Below, piece after piece: positions 23,117 to 33,822 of a DNA stretch of 64,000 nt (its first letter is position 1; every line of letters starts with the position of its first letter). Position numbers and translations under genes: made by a program. Source of the stretch: Shinisaurus crocodilurus (lineage: Eukaryota; Chordata; Lepidosauria; Squamata; Shinisauridae); contig JAHFWL010000966.1 of NCBI GenBank assembly GCA_021292165.1, forward strand, positions 1 through 64,000, given 5' to 3'. Below the pieces are notes generated by a model, which made no database searches, had not been told where the DNA came from, and was given only the letters and a program-made list of their open reading frames with translations.

Positions 23117-23251
23117 CAGGGCTCTCCAACCTTGGGTCTATAGCTCTCAGAATCCCTTGCCATTAGCCATGTTAATTAGCCATTAGCCATTAGCCATTAA
23201 CCATTAGCCATTAGACCCCAACATCTGGGGACCCAAGGTTGGAGAGCCCTC
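23117..23251. mobile_element. hAT (Buster-type) foldback MITE with ATTAGCC array
   Basis: Ends CAGGGCTCTCCAACCTTGGG and its near-perfect reverse complement. It is flanked by an exact 8-bp duplication CTCTAGTG (23109-23116 and 23252-23259). The loop holds a heptamer array of CATTAGC units from about 23158 to 23215. The target duplication has a central TA, as in Buster-type hATs. Confidence 0.88.
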
Positions 23252-23259
23252 CTCTAGTG

Positions 23260-24046
23260 CTTTGTGAGCAAGCAAAAATGATATTGTTAGCATCACAAGT
23301 AGAAATACTCTTAACTATTAAATAGTATTACATACCAGGTGTCCTGAACTAAAGGGAATTAGGTACAGTGAGGTGGCAGTTGTACGTGTAAGAGCTTACC
23401 TTGGACTTGGTGATCTTGATACTAATTTGAAACAATAGTGTTCAATTAAAACATCTGTCTTCCTAGTTTCTTTCTATCTGCTCTCTTGAATTTGTTTATG
23501 AGTTGATCCTATCCTCCTATTGATCACTTGTCTTTTTTTCTAACCTAAACCTAAAAAAGCCACACATTATTGCTGTTCTTCATATGGATGATGATTCAAC
23601 CCAGCTGCCATCTTTATAGCCCTGAGTTCTATTTCTTGGTCAACTAAAGTGAGACACTATGTTGGAAGTTGCCTTTTGTATATAGCCAGGGTGGGCAGAC
23701 TTCAGGCTCATGGTGGTGGGATCTACTTTGGTCTTTACTAAAACCCAGCCAGAGCTAGGAGAAAAATAGTGGCTGGGGGCAGAGCCTAATGCAAAATGGT
23801 GGCTCAGGGGGCGGAGCCAGTTGCCGATTGTACTCCATAAGTCGTAGACTGGATTGACCTCCATATACAAATACAAAATCTACATCTGCATGACTACAGA
23901 TCAGGGATTTGAATGCAAAACTCTAAAACTGGTCAGCAGAGCAGCACAAAGACCTATGTTCAAATGAAGCAGAATAATATGCATCTTAATTGGTCAGGAA
24001 CACTGAGGCTGCGGGATAAGCAATTAGCACAAGGCCAGCCATGAGA
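23260..24046. other. Non-coding interval
   Basis: No gene or clear repeat. Confidence 0.4.
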
Positions 24047-24222
24047 GATTTCATAGATTTCATAGATCATAGAGTTGGAAGGGGCCTACAAGGCCATCGA
24101 GTCCAACCCCCTGCTCAGTGCAGGAAACTAGAGGAGGGATCTCCCATCCAAGTAATAACCAGGCCTGACCCTGCTTAGCTTTCCACACTCAGACAAGCTG
24201 AGCCAGCGTGAGCCACAGGCCT
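24047..24222 (-). mobile_element. 5S rRNA-derived SINE with CR1-like tail, copy 2
   Basis: Minus-strand copy: begins with ATTTCATAG repeats, then 'gttggaaggggcctaca', then the reverse complement of the 5S block ('accctgcttagctttcc') and head ('agccagcgtgagccacagg'). Confidence 0.88.
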
Positions 24223-24337
24223 AGTTTTGCTGTTGTTAACTTATTGGGAGTCTGTGGATCTACTGCAAATCACTTTCTACCTGCCCCCAGGATATAGGAT
24301 AAGATTATTATTGCTTATGTAAGATACTATTGCTTGT

Positions 24338-24405
24338 GCTGCAATCCTATGCTCACTTACTTGCTAAGTTCCATTGAACTCAATGGGACATAATATGATT
24401 TCTTT
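24338..24405 (+). mobile_element. Half copy of palindromic repeat next to an exon
   Basis: Reads 'gctgcaatcctatgctcac' and 'ttccattgaactcaatggga', the left part of the family at 21449. It stops immediately before the splice acceptor of the BANK1 exon at 24411. Confidence 0.7.
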
Positions 24406-24410
24406 GGAAG

Positions 24411-24544
24411 GTCCACATGATCCCTTGTCTATGGATTTAAAAAGTGGTTTGAAGCTAGAAGATACAAGTGTGGAAACTAAGGGGATCTCTGAAACACTGG
24501 AAAAGCCAGCTGTCTTAGTGTTGCCAACAAGGATATCATGCGAG
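24411..24544 (+). CDS. BANK1: BANK1 exon, linker before DBB domain (probably exon 3)
   Basis: BANK1 is a cytoplasmic B-cell adaptor that links B-cell receptor signalling to LYN and PLCG2 and to calcium release. This 134-bp exon encodes the linker between the TIR-like and DBB domains and ends with AVLVLPTRISCE, matching the VLPTEIPCE that precedes the DBB domain in human BANK1 as I recall it. The donor is GAG|gtaaga and joins in phase 0 to the exon at 26832. The acceptor chosen is ttctttggaag|GT (entry phase 1); its pyrimidine tract is short. An in-frame stop at 24365 limits how far upstream the exon can go. The residues before VLP are poorly conserved, so the exact 5' boundary is less sure than the 3' one. 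Confidence 0.8.
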
Positions 24545-25104
24545 GTAAGATCTACTTCTTCTTTTTTAAAGAAAGCATAGGTAAAAATGCCACTCTTATA
24601 ATATTTATCCCACGCTAAAGCCCTCTCTCTGCTCCATTTACAAAAGAGATTGCATATTCAAGCAAAGGAATCTTCCCCACCCACCCACCACCTGCAATTA
24701 GCCCTGCCAGGGAGGTGGAATTTAGTCTGGGAATATGGAACAAGAGGAAATAGTTAACCCGCTCCTTCCCCTCATGCTCCTCCAGTAAAAGCTGTAACCA
24801 CCACACTGCTTGTAAAGTTCTTGTTTTTAAAATGTTAGGAGAGATCTGATCATGAATCTCCTGAGTCACATCTGTTTTGGTACTGAGAATGGAAGTAGAA
24901 TGTAGCTCATGCATCTGAATACATGGAAAGCAGGACAGAACTGGTGGATAGGGGAGGGGTACTTAACCCTTCCATTGCCTGCCACTTTCCTCCACTTAAC
25001 CCCTGCTCCTCAATCACTTCCTCCCAGCTTGGTCCTATGTTCTTTGCAGCATGCACAGACGGGAAAGCATTGCATGGGTTCATGGCCTGTCTTTATTTAT
25101 TTAC

Positions 25105-25275
25105 CTGGGAAAATAAAAAGGTCTTTACCTGGCACTTAAAAACCCCACATCAGGCGAGCCCCTCTGGGGAGGTCATTCCACAGTCAGGGTGCCACCACAG
25201 ATAAGGCCCTCTCAGTTACTTGCCTCACCTGATTTGGCTGGGGCATCTCAAGAAGGGTCTCAGAAGACAATCTTA
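25105..25275 (-). mobile_element. L2-like LINE fragment
   Basis: 'aaaaaccccacatcaggcga' then 'gaggtcattccacagtcagg' and 'ataaggccctctcagttac' resemble the minus-strand coding ends at 39480 and 56400. Confidence 0.5.
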
Positions 25276-25559
25276 AGGTTCAGGTAAAGTTCAGCTCCAA
25301 GCACAGATTTCCAGCTCTGAGGTTGGAGCTGTTTTCCAAACTCGGAGCCGGGTCTCTGAATAACACTGTTTAGGGGCCATAGGATTGTTCTGCAAATCCA
25401 CTTATTTGACTGACTGATTGATTGAAGGATTTCTTGACTGGCTTTCACAAGGCAGTGTATAAATTCACGACAAAACATAATAATATGTAAAAACATCAAT
25501 TTAAAACACATTATACCCTTTAAAAATTAACAATATAAATTAATCCAAGGTACAGCAAT

Positions 25560-26410
25560 TAATAAGCTGCAGACTGGAAAAGAAATTCTTGGGGGAAAAT
25601 GACCCAGATTCTCCATGTGCCTCCAGTGACAGTGCTAGATCCAAGAACACCCCCAAACTGTGGGCCTGATCCTTTAGTGCGGAGTGCATCCCTCTCCAGG
25701 ACAGGTCCAACACTGCTCAGCAGGGCAGACAAACCATCCACTTTTGTCTGAACTGAATCACAGTTTATTGGCCCTCATCCAGTCTGATCCTGTGCATAGA
25801 CATGAGATGTTAAACAGCATAGGGGATAAAATAAAGTCCTGTGGACCACCACAGCTTAACTTCCAAGGGGTAGAGCAATGATCCACCAGCACCATCTTCT
25901 GGAATTGACCATCCAATCAGGAGTAGAACCATTGCAACACTCTAGTCAAAACTCTACTTCCAACACTCTACTAAAGGTGTAATCCTATGCATGTTTAGAC
26001 AGAAAAAAGGCGTACAATTCTCAGCATGCTGGGAGTTGTAGGCCTTTTTTCTGTCTAAACTTGCATAGGATTGTGCCTTTAGACAGCCTCTCCAAAAGGG
26101 ACCATGAAACCCTTAGACAGCCTCTCCAAAAGGATAACATGGGCAATAGTATCAAAACTAGCTGCTGATAGGTCCAAGAGAATCAGTAGCATCACGCATC
26201 ACTTCCCCTGTCCCTGTCTTGGCAAAGGTCATCCCAGAGGACAACCAAGGCAGTTTGCATTCCAAACCCCGACCTGAAGTCTGATTGAAATGAATCCAGA
26301 AAATCAGTTTCATCCAAAAGTGACTGGAGTTGGCTAGCAACCAGCTGCTCAAATGCCTTCCCCAGGAAGGGGATGTTAACAACCAGCCTATAGTTGTTTA
26401 TATCACCCAT
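25560..26410 (-). mobile_element. LINE reverse transcriptase fragment, decayed
   Basis: Minus-strand reading at 26192-26410 gives NNYRLVVNIPFLGKAFEQL, then LDETDFLDSFQSDFRSGFG and TALVVLWDDL. These are conserved blocks of a LINE reverse transcriptase of the CR1/L2 group. Coding resemblance continues downstream (LGPISS region, equivalent to the LDLSAAFDT block) with stops. A palindromic MITE sits at 25974-26081 inside it. The element is long dead. Confidence 0.75.
25974..26081. mobile_element. Palindromic MITE (TTTAGACAGAAAAAAG family), copy 2
   Basis: Near-perfect palindrome: AATCCTATGCATGTTTAGAC and AGAAAAAAGGC on the left, with the reverse complement 'gccttttttctgtctaaac', 'ttgcataggatt' on the right. 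Arms are about 45 bp. The ends are AAAGG/CCTTT within TAA/TTA-like context. Confidence 0.8.
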
Positions 26411-26420
26411 TCATTATGAA

Positions 26421-26467
26421 AAGAGAATGTACACTGTGTTGTAAATGCTGTATGTTGATAGAAGAAG
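26421..26467 (+). repeat. 47-bp direct duplication, copy A
   Basis: Identical over 47 bp to 29623-29669. It starts AAGAGAATGTACACTGTGTT and ends ATAGAAGAAG. Flanking sequences differ. Confidence 0.9.
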
Positions 26468-26831
26468 CCTTGATATCAATAGGAAGTGATCCAACCATGA
26501 CAAGGGGATGGATGATGTTAAACCCCACACTTTCAAATCAACATCTTCCTGCCTGGTCAAGAAAATCAAATCAAGACTCAAGAGTGCATCCTACAACATG
26601 TGTTGGGGCAATGACATGTGTAGGACATCTCCATGGTTTTCATAGCAGCCATGAAGTCTTTCTGTGTAATCATGTATCAGGATTATACATCTCTTGGTAA
26701 TGTTTCATACATGAAAATCTATACTTTGCATGTTATACTTCGTCCTTCATTGATGTAATGTAATACATGAATACATACATTTAGAAATGAAATAAATAAA
26801 GGGATAATGAGATATAATTCTTACTTTATAG

Positions 26832-26973
26832 AGTCCTGGAGAAATATTCATCCTTTTGAGAGATGAAATCCCTGATGACTCAGTGGTGTTGATTGAGTTT
26901 GTAACAGAAAATGAATGGATCAGGACTGAGCCAGAGATTTGGAATCAGAAGGTCAGGTGTATGAAAGCTTTAG
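26832..26973 (+). CDS. BANK1: BANK1 exon, DBB domain part 1 (probably exon 4)
   Basis: A 142-bp exon opening the DBB (Dof/BCAP/BANK) domain, an Ig-like fold needed for self-association and signalling in this adaptor family. It reads SPGEIFILLRDEIPDDSV, then ENEWIRTEPEIWNQKVRCMK and ALD across the junction. Human BANK1 has closely similar segments (PGEIFIILRDEV; RTRP..WN.KV.CMKAL) as I recall. Boundaries are tactttatag|AGT and TTAG|gtaaga; entry phase 0, exit phase 1. The frame is uninterrupted and joins exactly to the next exon. The paralogue PIK3AP1 lacks the RT.P..WN.KV.CMKAL match, so BANK1 is preferred. Confidence 0.92.
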
Positions 26974-27901
26974 GTAAGAGGGGGAAACAGAATATTTAAA
27001 TATAACATGTTGGTTATTGTCTCTCTTCACTTACCTTATGAAACTCCCTTCATTTGCCTTGATGTTTTTTCTTTTACTTCCCATCAGAATCCAATATTAC
27101 TTTTTTTAGGTATTTCTTATGCCTAGGTTTTGACTGCTGGTTGCTACTTTATTGATACACGAGCATAAAAGTATGTGACTTATGAGAAACTGCATTTATT
27201 GGACTGTTTTTGTATGATAAAAGTGGCAGATGGCCATCTTTAAAATGTCATTGATTAGTCACAGGTTGCTATTCTCCATCAATTTCTGCTATAAAATGTG
27301 CAAGCTCATATTCTCTTATTACTGCATGAAGCTTAGCAAGATGTTCTCTTGCTTTACATAGAGATGGCGTGGGTTCCCCACCACCACCACCACCACCACC
27401 CCTTTCTGGTCATTTATTTGATCATGATTCATGCTAACATCTTCAGCCATTTTTCTTCCCTTGATGTTTAATAGCCACTATGCTCTTCTGCACCATTTTC
27501 TCTTCCCTTCCCGAACAATGAGGGCCCCACCCCAGCACACAAAGAGATTCAAGCTGCTACCAGTATCTGGACTTGAATTATGAAAGTAAATATTCTTGTT
27601 CAGGATTCTCTCTACCCCAATTTACATGCAATGTTGACTAAATCAGTGTTGCCAATTGCAAGGAACAATTGGTCTGGATGAGGCACAGGCACCTTTAGGT
27701 GTGAAGTGCTACAGAAAGCTGTTTTCTCTTGGCTACTTTGTTAAGAAGTTCCCAGTGGTGCCACCAGGGCAGGACTTTGGGGCAGAAGTCCAGAACCTGG
27801 GCCCCCAAACTCAGCAGAGTTGGCTTACCACATTTTGAAGTTAGTGAAGTAATACACGTTTCCATCTCAAGAGGGTCAAGACCATGAAGCCCAGTGTCTA
27901 A

Positions 27902-28106
27902 GGGTGCTTCCAGATGAGACTTTTATTGTGCCATTACACTGTCTAATTCACAAAATTTTATAGGGGTAAGGAGAGACAACCCTCTTCCAAATGTTTTTTC
28001 CATCTTTTTTCTTACCATGGAAAAAAACCTTAAGGAAAAAAACACAGAATAGCTGCACAATGCTTTCTGTTTGTTAATACTAGGACCCCTCTGCCTGGAA
28101 GCACCC
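27902..28106. mobile_element. Harbinger-like MITE with TAA duplication
   Basis: Perfect 12-bp inverted ends GGGTGCTTCCAG (27902-27913) and CTGGAAGCACCC (28095-28106). They are flanked by TAA at 27899-27901 and 28107-28109. A 3-bp TAA/TWA target is the PIF/Harbinger signature. The 205-bp interior has no coding capacity. Confidence 0.85.
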
Positions 28107-28887
28107 TAAAATTACCCAGCTGCCTCACTGAAAGTCACACACACAAACACAAACACACACACACAGTTTATTGGACTGCCTATAAGTACTTCCAGGTGTA
28201 CTCTGTATTTTCAAGACTTTGTTCTTTGCTTCCATGAGCCCCTCCCGTCCACACACACTTCAGTCCTTTTCTGTTCCATCCCAGCATGTTCTTTCCACCC
28301 ATCCTTCTCAGCTTCTGCTTTCTTGTGTCTCACTGGTGCCCCACCTTTGTGTCTTCTTTGATTGACCTTCTCATTAGCTCTCTTTCACTCTCTGCCTTTC
28401 AAAATCTGTTGCATCCTCCTGCTCAATTCTTCTGACACCTGTTACAAGCCCCATTCAGTCCTTCCTTTCCACCACAAAAAAGCAGAGTTCTCTAATGCAT
28501 GGAGAACAACAACACAGATGTATGTGCAGGGGTCTTTTCAAACAATACAATGAACTCATGTGTGTCAGAGACAGAGCCTGCTGTCACAATGCCACCCCCT
28601 AATGTGCGCATTCCTTGTATGTGCAGATAACATATGAAAAGGGGTTCTCTCACCCCTGAAACTGACACTAGGCCAACACTAGCCAACTATCAGATTTGCT
28701 CTCATATTCATTAGGATTACTGATTCTTCTTGATTCCAGCCTCTGGTTATCCAGTTAGTAATGGATTAGAACTAAACTGAAATTTCAGAGGTATACTGAG
28801 TTCAAAACTAGTAGAGAATATGTCAAATGAATGAGCCACTTTCAATGGCATCTCCCCCAAGTAATTATGTTTTAGAACATATTTTCA

Positions 28888-28973
28888 CTTAACAAGGCAA
28901 TCCTAGATATGTCTACTCAGAATTAAGTTCCACTGAGCTCCCAGGTAACTGTGTATAGGACTGCAGCCTAAGT
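28888..28973 (+). mobile_element. Short palindromic repeat, further copy
   Basis: 'aaggcaatcctagatatgtc', 'tccactgagctcccagg' and 'gtataggactgcagcct' match the family at 21449 and 56692, with moderate divergence. Confidence 0.6.
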
Positions 28974-29418
28974 TTAGTAAAAGTGTATCTGTTTGGCAAT
29001 TTACACATTCTACTTGATCCTATGGATAAATACAGTAAAAATTACTTGCTTTGACACTTTCCACTTCCAAACTATTACATGATCAGAATATCACAATTTG
29101 GTGCATGCTTCCAACTTTATGAGATGGACATTCCAAGTAAAACAGGTTTTGTTGTACCAGACACATAAGTACTGCTAAAAATTAAGCTATTAGATACACA
29201 AAACCACTAAAAAGAAGATATTTTATTAAGTTCCCCCCTTTTATTATTGGCATATAACACAGGTGAAAGCAGAGGATATGATAATTTGAATAACTGAAGT
29301 GTCCCTTGAATGTGTTTCTTATATATAGGATTTGATGGATGGGAAGGTATTGATGATGGTTCTTCTCTCTCTCCTCTGTCATTTTTGAACCTTTGCTTTT
29401 TAATTTCTGTTTTATAAG

Positions 29419-29561
29419 ATTTTCCTGCTGGCTTTGTAAATGTAAATGTCTTCTGTGAGGGAGTCATTAAAGCTACAATACAGATTGAATACTACACAAC
29501 AGTAGGGGAGATTGACTGCATGCTTCAGAAAGTGGCTGATCCAATAGCCTTTGCTTGTCAG
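29419..29561 (+). CDS. BANK1: BANK1 exon, DBB domain part 2 (probably exon 5)
   Basis: A 143-bp exon continuing the DBB domain. With the G carried over from the previous exon it reads DFPAGFVNVNVFCEGVIKA, then TIQIEYYTTVGEIDCMLQ and KVADPIAFACQ. Human BANK1 has FPAGSVHVNVYC.G..KATT.IKYY at this place as I recall. The ADPIAFACQ end is closer to the paralogue PIK3AP1 (ANPIEF.CQ), which fits an ancestral DBB sequence. Boundaries are tttataag|ATT and TGTCAG|gtaagc; entry phase 1, exit phase 0. No stop or frameshift. It lies 2.4 kb after exon 26832-26973. Confidence 0.92.
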
Positions 29562-29622
29562 GTAAGCTGATCTCTACATTAAGTTAATAAAACGGAGTGG
29601 GGGAGAGATGTGCCAATGAGAT

Positions 29623-29669
29623 AAGAGAATGTACACTGTGTTGTAAATGCTGTATGTTGATAGAAGAAG
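29623..29669 (+). repeat. 47-bp direct duplication, copy B
   Basis: Identical over 47 bp to 26421-26467, 3.2 kb away. It starts 62 bp after the BANK1 exon ending at 29561. Confidence 0.9.
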
Positions 29670-29710
29670 AATAACAATGAGGAATAGATCAATAAGTCAC
29701 CACAGAGACA

Positions 29711-29877
29711 TGGAGCATAGGAAGCTGCCTTACACCAAGTCAGAACATTGGTACCATATATCTAGCTCAGTAATGTCTGTTGTGACTGGCAGAGACTCTT
29801 CTAACATGGAAATGGCGGGGATTGAACTTGGGACCTTCTGCATGCAAAGCATGTGCTTACTACAGCCCTTCCCCTGT
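29711..29877 (-). mobile_element. tRNA-derived SINE, Sauria type
   Basis: On the + strand it reads 'gcataggaagctgccttac' (tail), then 'ggggattgaacttgggacc', the reverse complement of a tRNA B box, then 'ctgcatgcaaagcatgtgc'. It is a minus-strand copy that includes head and tail. Confidence 0.8.
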
Positions 29878-30204
29878 AACCAGCTGATAGCAAGCCAAGG
29901 TGTAACATTTCAGCAAGTAAAAATACATCATCATGGCTATTCATTGCTGCCTGTCCTGCTTGCAGCCTAAATGTGCATGATGGTTTCATGATTTAAAAGC
30001 TGTATTTCTCCTGACCCAGCTCTGTAGAAAATTTACAAGAAAGCATCATTTTAAAAATGGATATTAATCACAGCCTTGATAGAAACAGCAGAAATGAGAA
30101 ATATCGTTCTGGAATAAATGGAGGTAGAGAGACCTGATCGTTTGTTTATTACATTGCTACCCTACCTTACCTTTCCAGGAGCTCAAGGCTGGATTCATTG
30201 GGCA

Positions 30205-30219
30205 CACACACGCGCGTGT

Positions 30220-30252
<33 letters not shown>
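30205..30252. repeat. (CA)n microsatellite with CG interruptions
   Basis: An alternating purine-pyrimidine run that includes CGCGCGTGTGCGCAC at its centre. Confidence 0.9.
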
Positions 30253-30254
<2 letters not shown>

Positions 30255-30479
30255 ATTTTATCCTCATAACAACCCTGTTCAATAGGTTAGGCCAAGAGAC
30301 AGTGGGCATGTTTGAACGTCAAGACAACCCACCCTGGCAATAAGCCACAATGGGTTAATTGTCATGCAAGTCACAACAAAGAGATAAAAGTTTCTAGATA
30401 CCGTAAACGACTGTGCCCTGGAACAGTTGGTCACGGAATGGACCAGAGGAGAGGCAACCCTGCAGTTAATCCTAAGTGG

Positions 30480-30740
30480 CACCCAACCCAAGGCCAGGTG
30501 CAAAATATAAATGGTGTTCAACCGATTGGAAACAGTGACCATTGTAAGTAGACAATTGCCAAGGAAGTCCAAAACAGATACATTCAACTTCAAAAGGGGG
30601 CTGGAACTTATAATAAAATGATGGCACTGGTAAAAAGAAAGTTGAAAGGGAAAGTCAAGAAGTTTAAATTCCCAGAACACCTGGGTGTTATTCAAAACCA
30701 CAATAATAGAAGCTCAGCTAGAATATAATCAGGAACCATA
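30480..30740 (+). mobile_element. Possible CR1 ORF2 fragment
   Basis: Contains 'ttcaacttcaaaagggggct' and 'acacctgggtgttattcaaa', resembling the CR1 region between endonuclease and reverse transcriptase (NFKR...LL motif, then a W.LFK-like motif). Highly decayed. Assignment is tentative. Confidence 0.35.
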
Positions 30741-31009
30741 AAGCCTGTTCCTGGAGCATCTTTCCTCCCTCCCTCCCCATGTTTTTTCTTTCTTTCCTTC
30801 TGTAAACATTCCAGGTAACAGAGTGTGGGATGTTAGACTGCTCCTTCAGCAAGAAAGTGGATTAGAGAAGGGTTAGGAGCCAGGATTCCTGGATAGCTGG
30901 GTGGTTTAAGAACTGCAGTTTCTAGGAGGAATATTGGTTATCTGATCAAAACAGATGTCCAGCCAGTCTCTGAAATGCTCTTGGGCAGGAGCTGGATTTT
31001 GAGTAAGTG

Positions 31010-31048
<39 letters not shown>

Positions 31049-31076
31049 GTGTGAGGGAGAGGGAGAGGGAGAGGGA

Positions 31077-31141
<65 letters not shown>
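31010..31141. repeat. Compound (GT)n(GA)n microsatellite
   Basis: A GT run, then GA runs interrupted by GGGAGA units, then a pure GA run to 31140. Its Arg-Glu readings on the + strand are not a gene. Confidence 0.95.
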
Positions 31142-31143
<2 letters not shown>

Positions 31144-32790
31144 CTTGGTCAGTATCATTCAGATCTGACCAACTTCAGAACATGCTTCTTTGCTGTGGAT
31201 CAGACACATGTGGCATGCTTGTTCACTAAATATTCAATTAATTATTAGCTCACTCAAATAAATACTTTGATGTCTTAAGACATAGTTTCTGGCTATTTAA
31301 TTCTATTTGGTTTCTTTGCGTAAATGCCACACACAAATAATTTACTGTCTAACATGATTGTCCAAACACATGTGCACCATGAGGACTCCGATATACATAG
31401 AGAGAAATATGTATTTCTCTCTATGATACATAGAGAGAAATGTATCATTTCTCTATAGAAATGAAGGAGAACGATAGGACTGGATCGAGGCTTCTGAGGG
31501 CCCTCGGGCAAGACACCCTCAATGGGCCCCCTCTCTCACTGAGTCTGCCTTCTCACCGCCATTGTCACCAGTTACTATTGCTCCTCATTCTCTTTCTTAT
31601 CATTGCTACTACAGTACTTGCTTGCTTGGCAAGCAGAGAGCCAGTGAGCAAGTGGGTCATCATGGCATCTACTGCTTGTCCCTCTCGCCACCACTGTTGT
31701 CTGGGCCAGAGCAAGAGGCAGTTTGCGATGGTGAAAAGGAACAAGCAGTTTGCGAGGGTGAAGAGGAGGAGCAAGTGTGGGCCCTGGCCAGGTGCTCAAC
31801 CATGCCAATCCTTGATGCCGGCACTGGGCTGGCCACTCATTTTTATGAATGCCCTGTTCGTGCAAATGACAACTAAGGAGACCCTGGATGCTTGGGTCTG
31901 ATGAGCTAATCAGATTTTTGAAAATATTTGGCTCATTCTCAGTAAGTGAATAAGGAAATGTACCCAGGTTGTGTATACCAATGTTATCACAATTGAAAAT
32001 CCATTATCAGCAGGCAGTTCCAATGTTCAAGAAAACCACAAGTAAAAATGTAATTCACGGAGCAATCAATCACATTAATCAATTAAGGTTTTCACTTAAA
32101 AACATTCACTTGCAGTCTCTCTCTCTCTCTCTCTTTCTGTGTATGTGTGTATAATGTGCAGCTATTTGATCTTTTAAGAGGTTTGTGTATTTCTATTCAA
32201 ATGTCTTATTCTATATTTCAGGGCTGTAACCACAGCAAACAAAAGCCTCTGCAGTGCAAAGGCTGCCTCTGTCAATGTCATGTAATGGGAAAAGAAAATC
32301 TATTGTAGGAGAGGAAGGGACCTGAAATATCATTTGTCCCACAGTGGCTGGTCTGAGTGCACTTGACATGTCTATATCGTAATTGCAAAGCAAGAACAAA
32401 AATAATAGCAGTGTTTGTAATTCAGACAGTCTCATTTTCGTTTGACAAATTTACCATGTCTGCCGCCTAAGGCATTACGCTCGTAACAAAAGGATTAATA
32501 AAAAGTGATACATTACATTATTAGCACTTGGTTAAGGGCAGTAGTAAATTCCTTTCAAACATACACTCTTAAGGACAGTATTGATCTGTTAAAAGTATAT
32601 TGCTATAAAGTGAAAGCAAGATGGAGCTTCCAGAGTTTACTCACCTCTTTGTTGCATTAATGATATTAAAACCCTGAATTAAGTGACCAGAAATGAGCTT
32701 TCTGTGAAGTTGAGAAGAATTCTAAAGTCGAAAAGAGATGAACGAGTGATGTTGCCAAACTGTAATTACCTGGCTTAGAATACAATGATG
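31142..32790. other. Non-coding interval
   Basis: No supported gene. Small inverted motifs CATAGAGAGAAAT / ATTTCTCTCTATG occur near 31397-31426. A TC run is at 32117-32134. Overlapping open frames at 31440-31901 lack family similarity. Confidence 0.45.
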
Positions 32791-32794
32791 GGGA

Positions 32795-32985
32795 GGGACC
32801 ATAGCTCAGTAGAGCATGTGGTTGCCTGCAGAAGGTCCTAGAGACCATCATCTGCATCTCCAGTTAATAGAGCTGAGTGGCAAGTGATGTGAAAGACGGA
32901 GACTCTAGAACACCACTGCCATTAAGAGTAAATAATACTGGACTAGATGGACAAATAGTCTGACCTGGCCGCTTTCTATGTTCAG
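32795..32985 (+). mobile_element. tRNA-derived SINE, Sauria type, diverged
   Basis: tRNA-like head 'gaccatagctcagtagagca', body, and tail 'actggactagatggacaaat' ... 'gctttctatgttc'. Confidence 0.65.
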
Positions 32986-33303
32986 TCCATCATGAATGGC
33001 TGCATTATAACTCAAGCAGAATCCCCCCCCCAAGTTTTTCTCTTGCTCAGATTGTAAACTACATGTCTCAGGGATCATTGTGCCTGGGACGCTATTGTCA
33101 GCATAGTCAGCAGTATCAAAGGTGCAAAGAATCCTGGGAGACATTGGACTGTATCCTGATTTAGTCATGACTAATTTAAGCCCCATTGATTTCAGTAGGT
33201 CTACCCTACCTATCACTAAATGTGGAGCCAACCCATAGTTTCCAGGGCACTTGACATACACACTAAGGGAAAACCCAGGGACCCTGGCAAAGTAGATTAT
33301 CTA

Positions 33304-33502
33304 GGTTCCATGACACCTAAAGGGAAGAGCAATAGTTCAGTGGTAGAGTACACGCTTTGCATGCAAAAAGTCTCCGATTCAATTCCAGGTAGGGCTGGGA
33401 AAGACCCCTGTTTGAAACTCTGGAGATCCACTGCCAATCATACTGAACGAGATGGGCCAGTGTTCTAACATGGTATAAGGCAGCTTCCTCCTATGTTCTA
33501 TG
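33304..33502 (+). mobile_element. tRNA-derived SINE, Sauria type
   Basis: Head with 'caatagttcagtggtagagt' and 'ttgcatgcaaaaagtc' (A-box side) and 'gattcaattcc' (B box). Body 'gggctgggaaagaccc'; tail 'gtataaggcagcttcctcc'. The best preserved of the four copies. Confidence 0.85.
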
Positions 33503-33539
33503 ACACTGTCATTGCAGCATTCAAGGCACCTAGGAGACA

Positions 33540-33690
33540 ATAATATTCCCTCTAGATTTTATTGCACTTTTACTGAATGTATGGTGCAATATTGTGATTT
33601 TATATTGTTGTGAGCCACAGTGGTGCTTGAGCACTAGAAGGGCGGGATATACATTTCTACATAAATAAAAACAAATTAAAAAGTAATGGA
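33540..33690 (+). mobile_element. LINE 3' tail
   Basis: 'ttgttgtgagccacagtggt' ... 'ggcgggatatacatttct' ... 'aaataaaaac' is a typical L2-like 3' end. Confidence 0.55.
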
Positions 33691-33822
33691 GACATGGTTA
33701 TTCTCAATCTCAGCGATGCAAAATACCCCAAAATGAGTTTGTATTCTGCTTATTGGTTTGGGATGACAATATGGATGTGCATATCCTTGGGTTACTCTTC
33801 TTTGTTCTCTCCCCTTGCACAG

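Noticed and set aside
1..24400. Search for the BANK1 TIR-like exon
   Set aside because: No segment resembling the TIR-like domain was seen on the + strand; it is probably upstream of the window.
31012..31248. Arg/Glu-rich frame
   Set aside because: Pure translation of a GA microsatellite.
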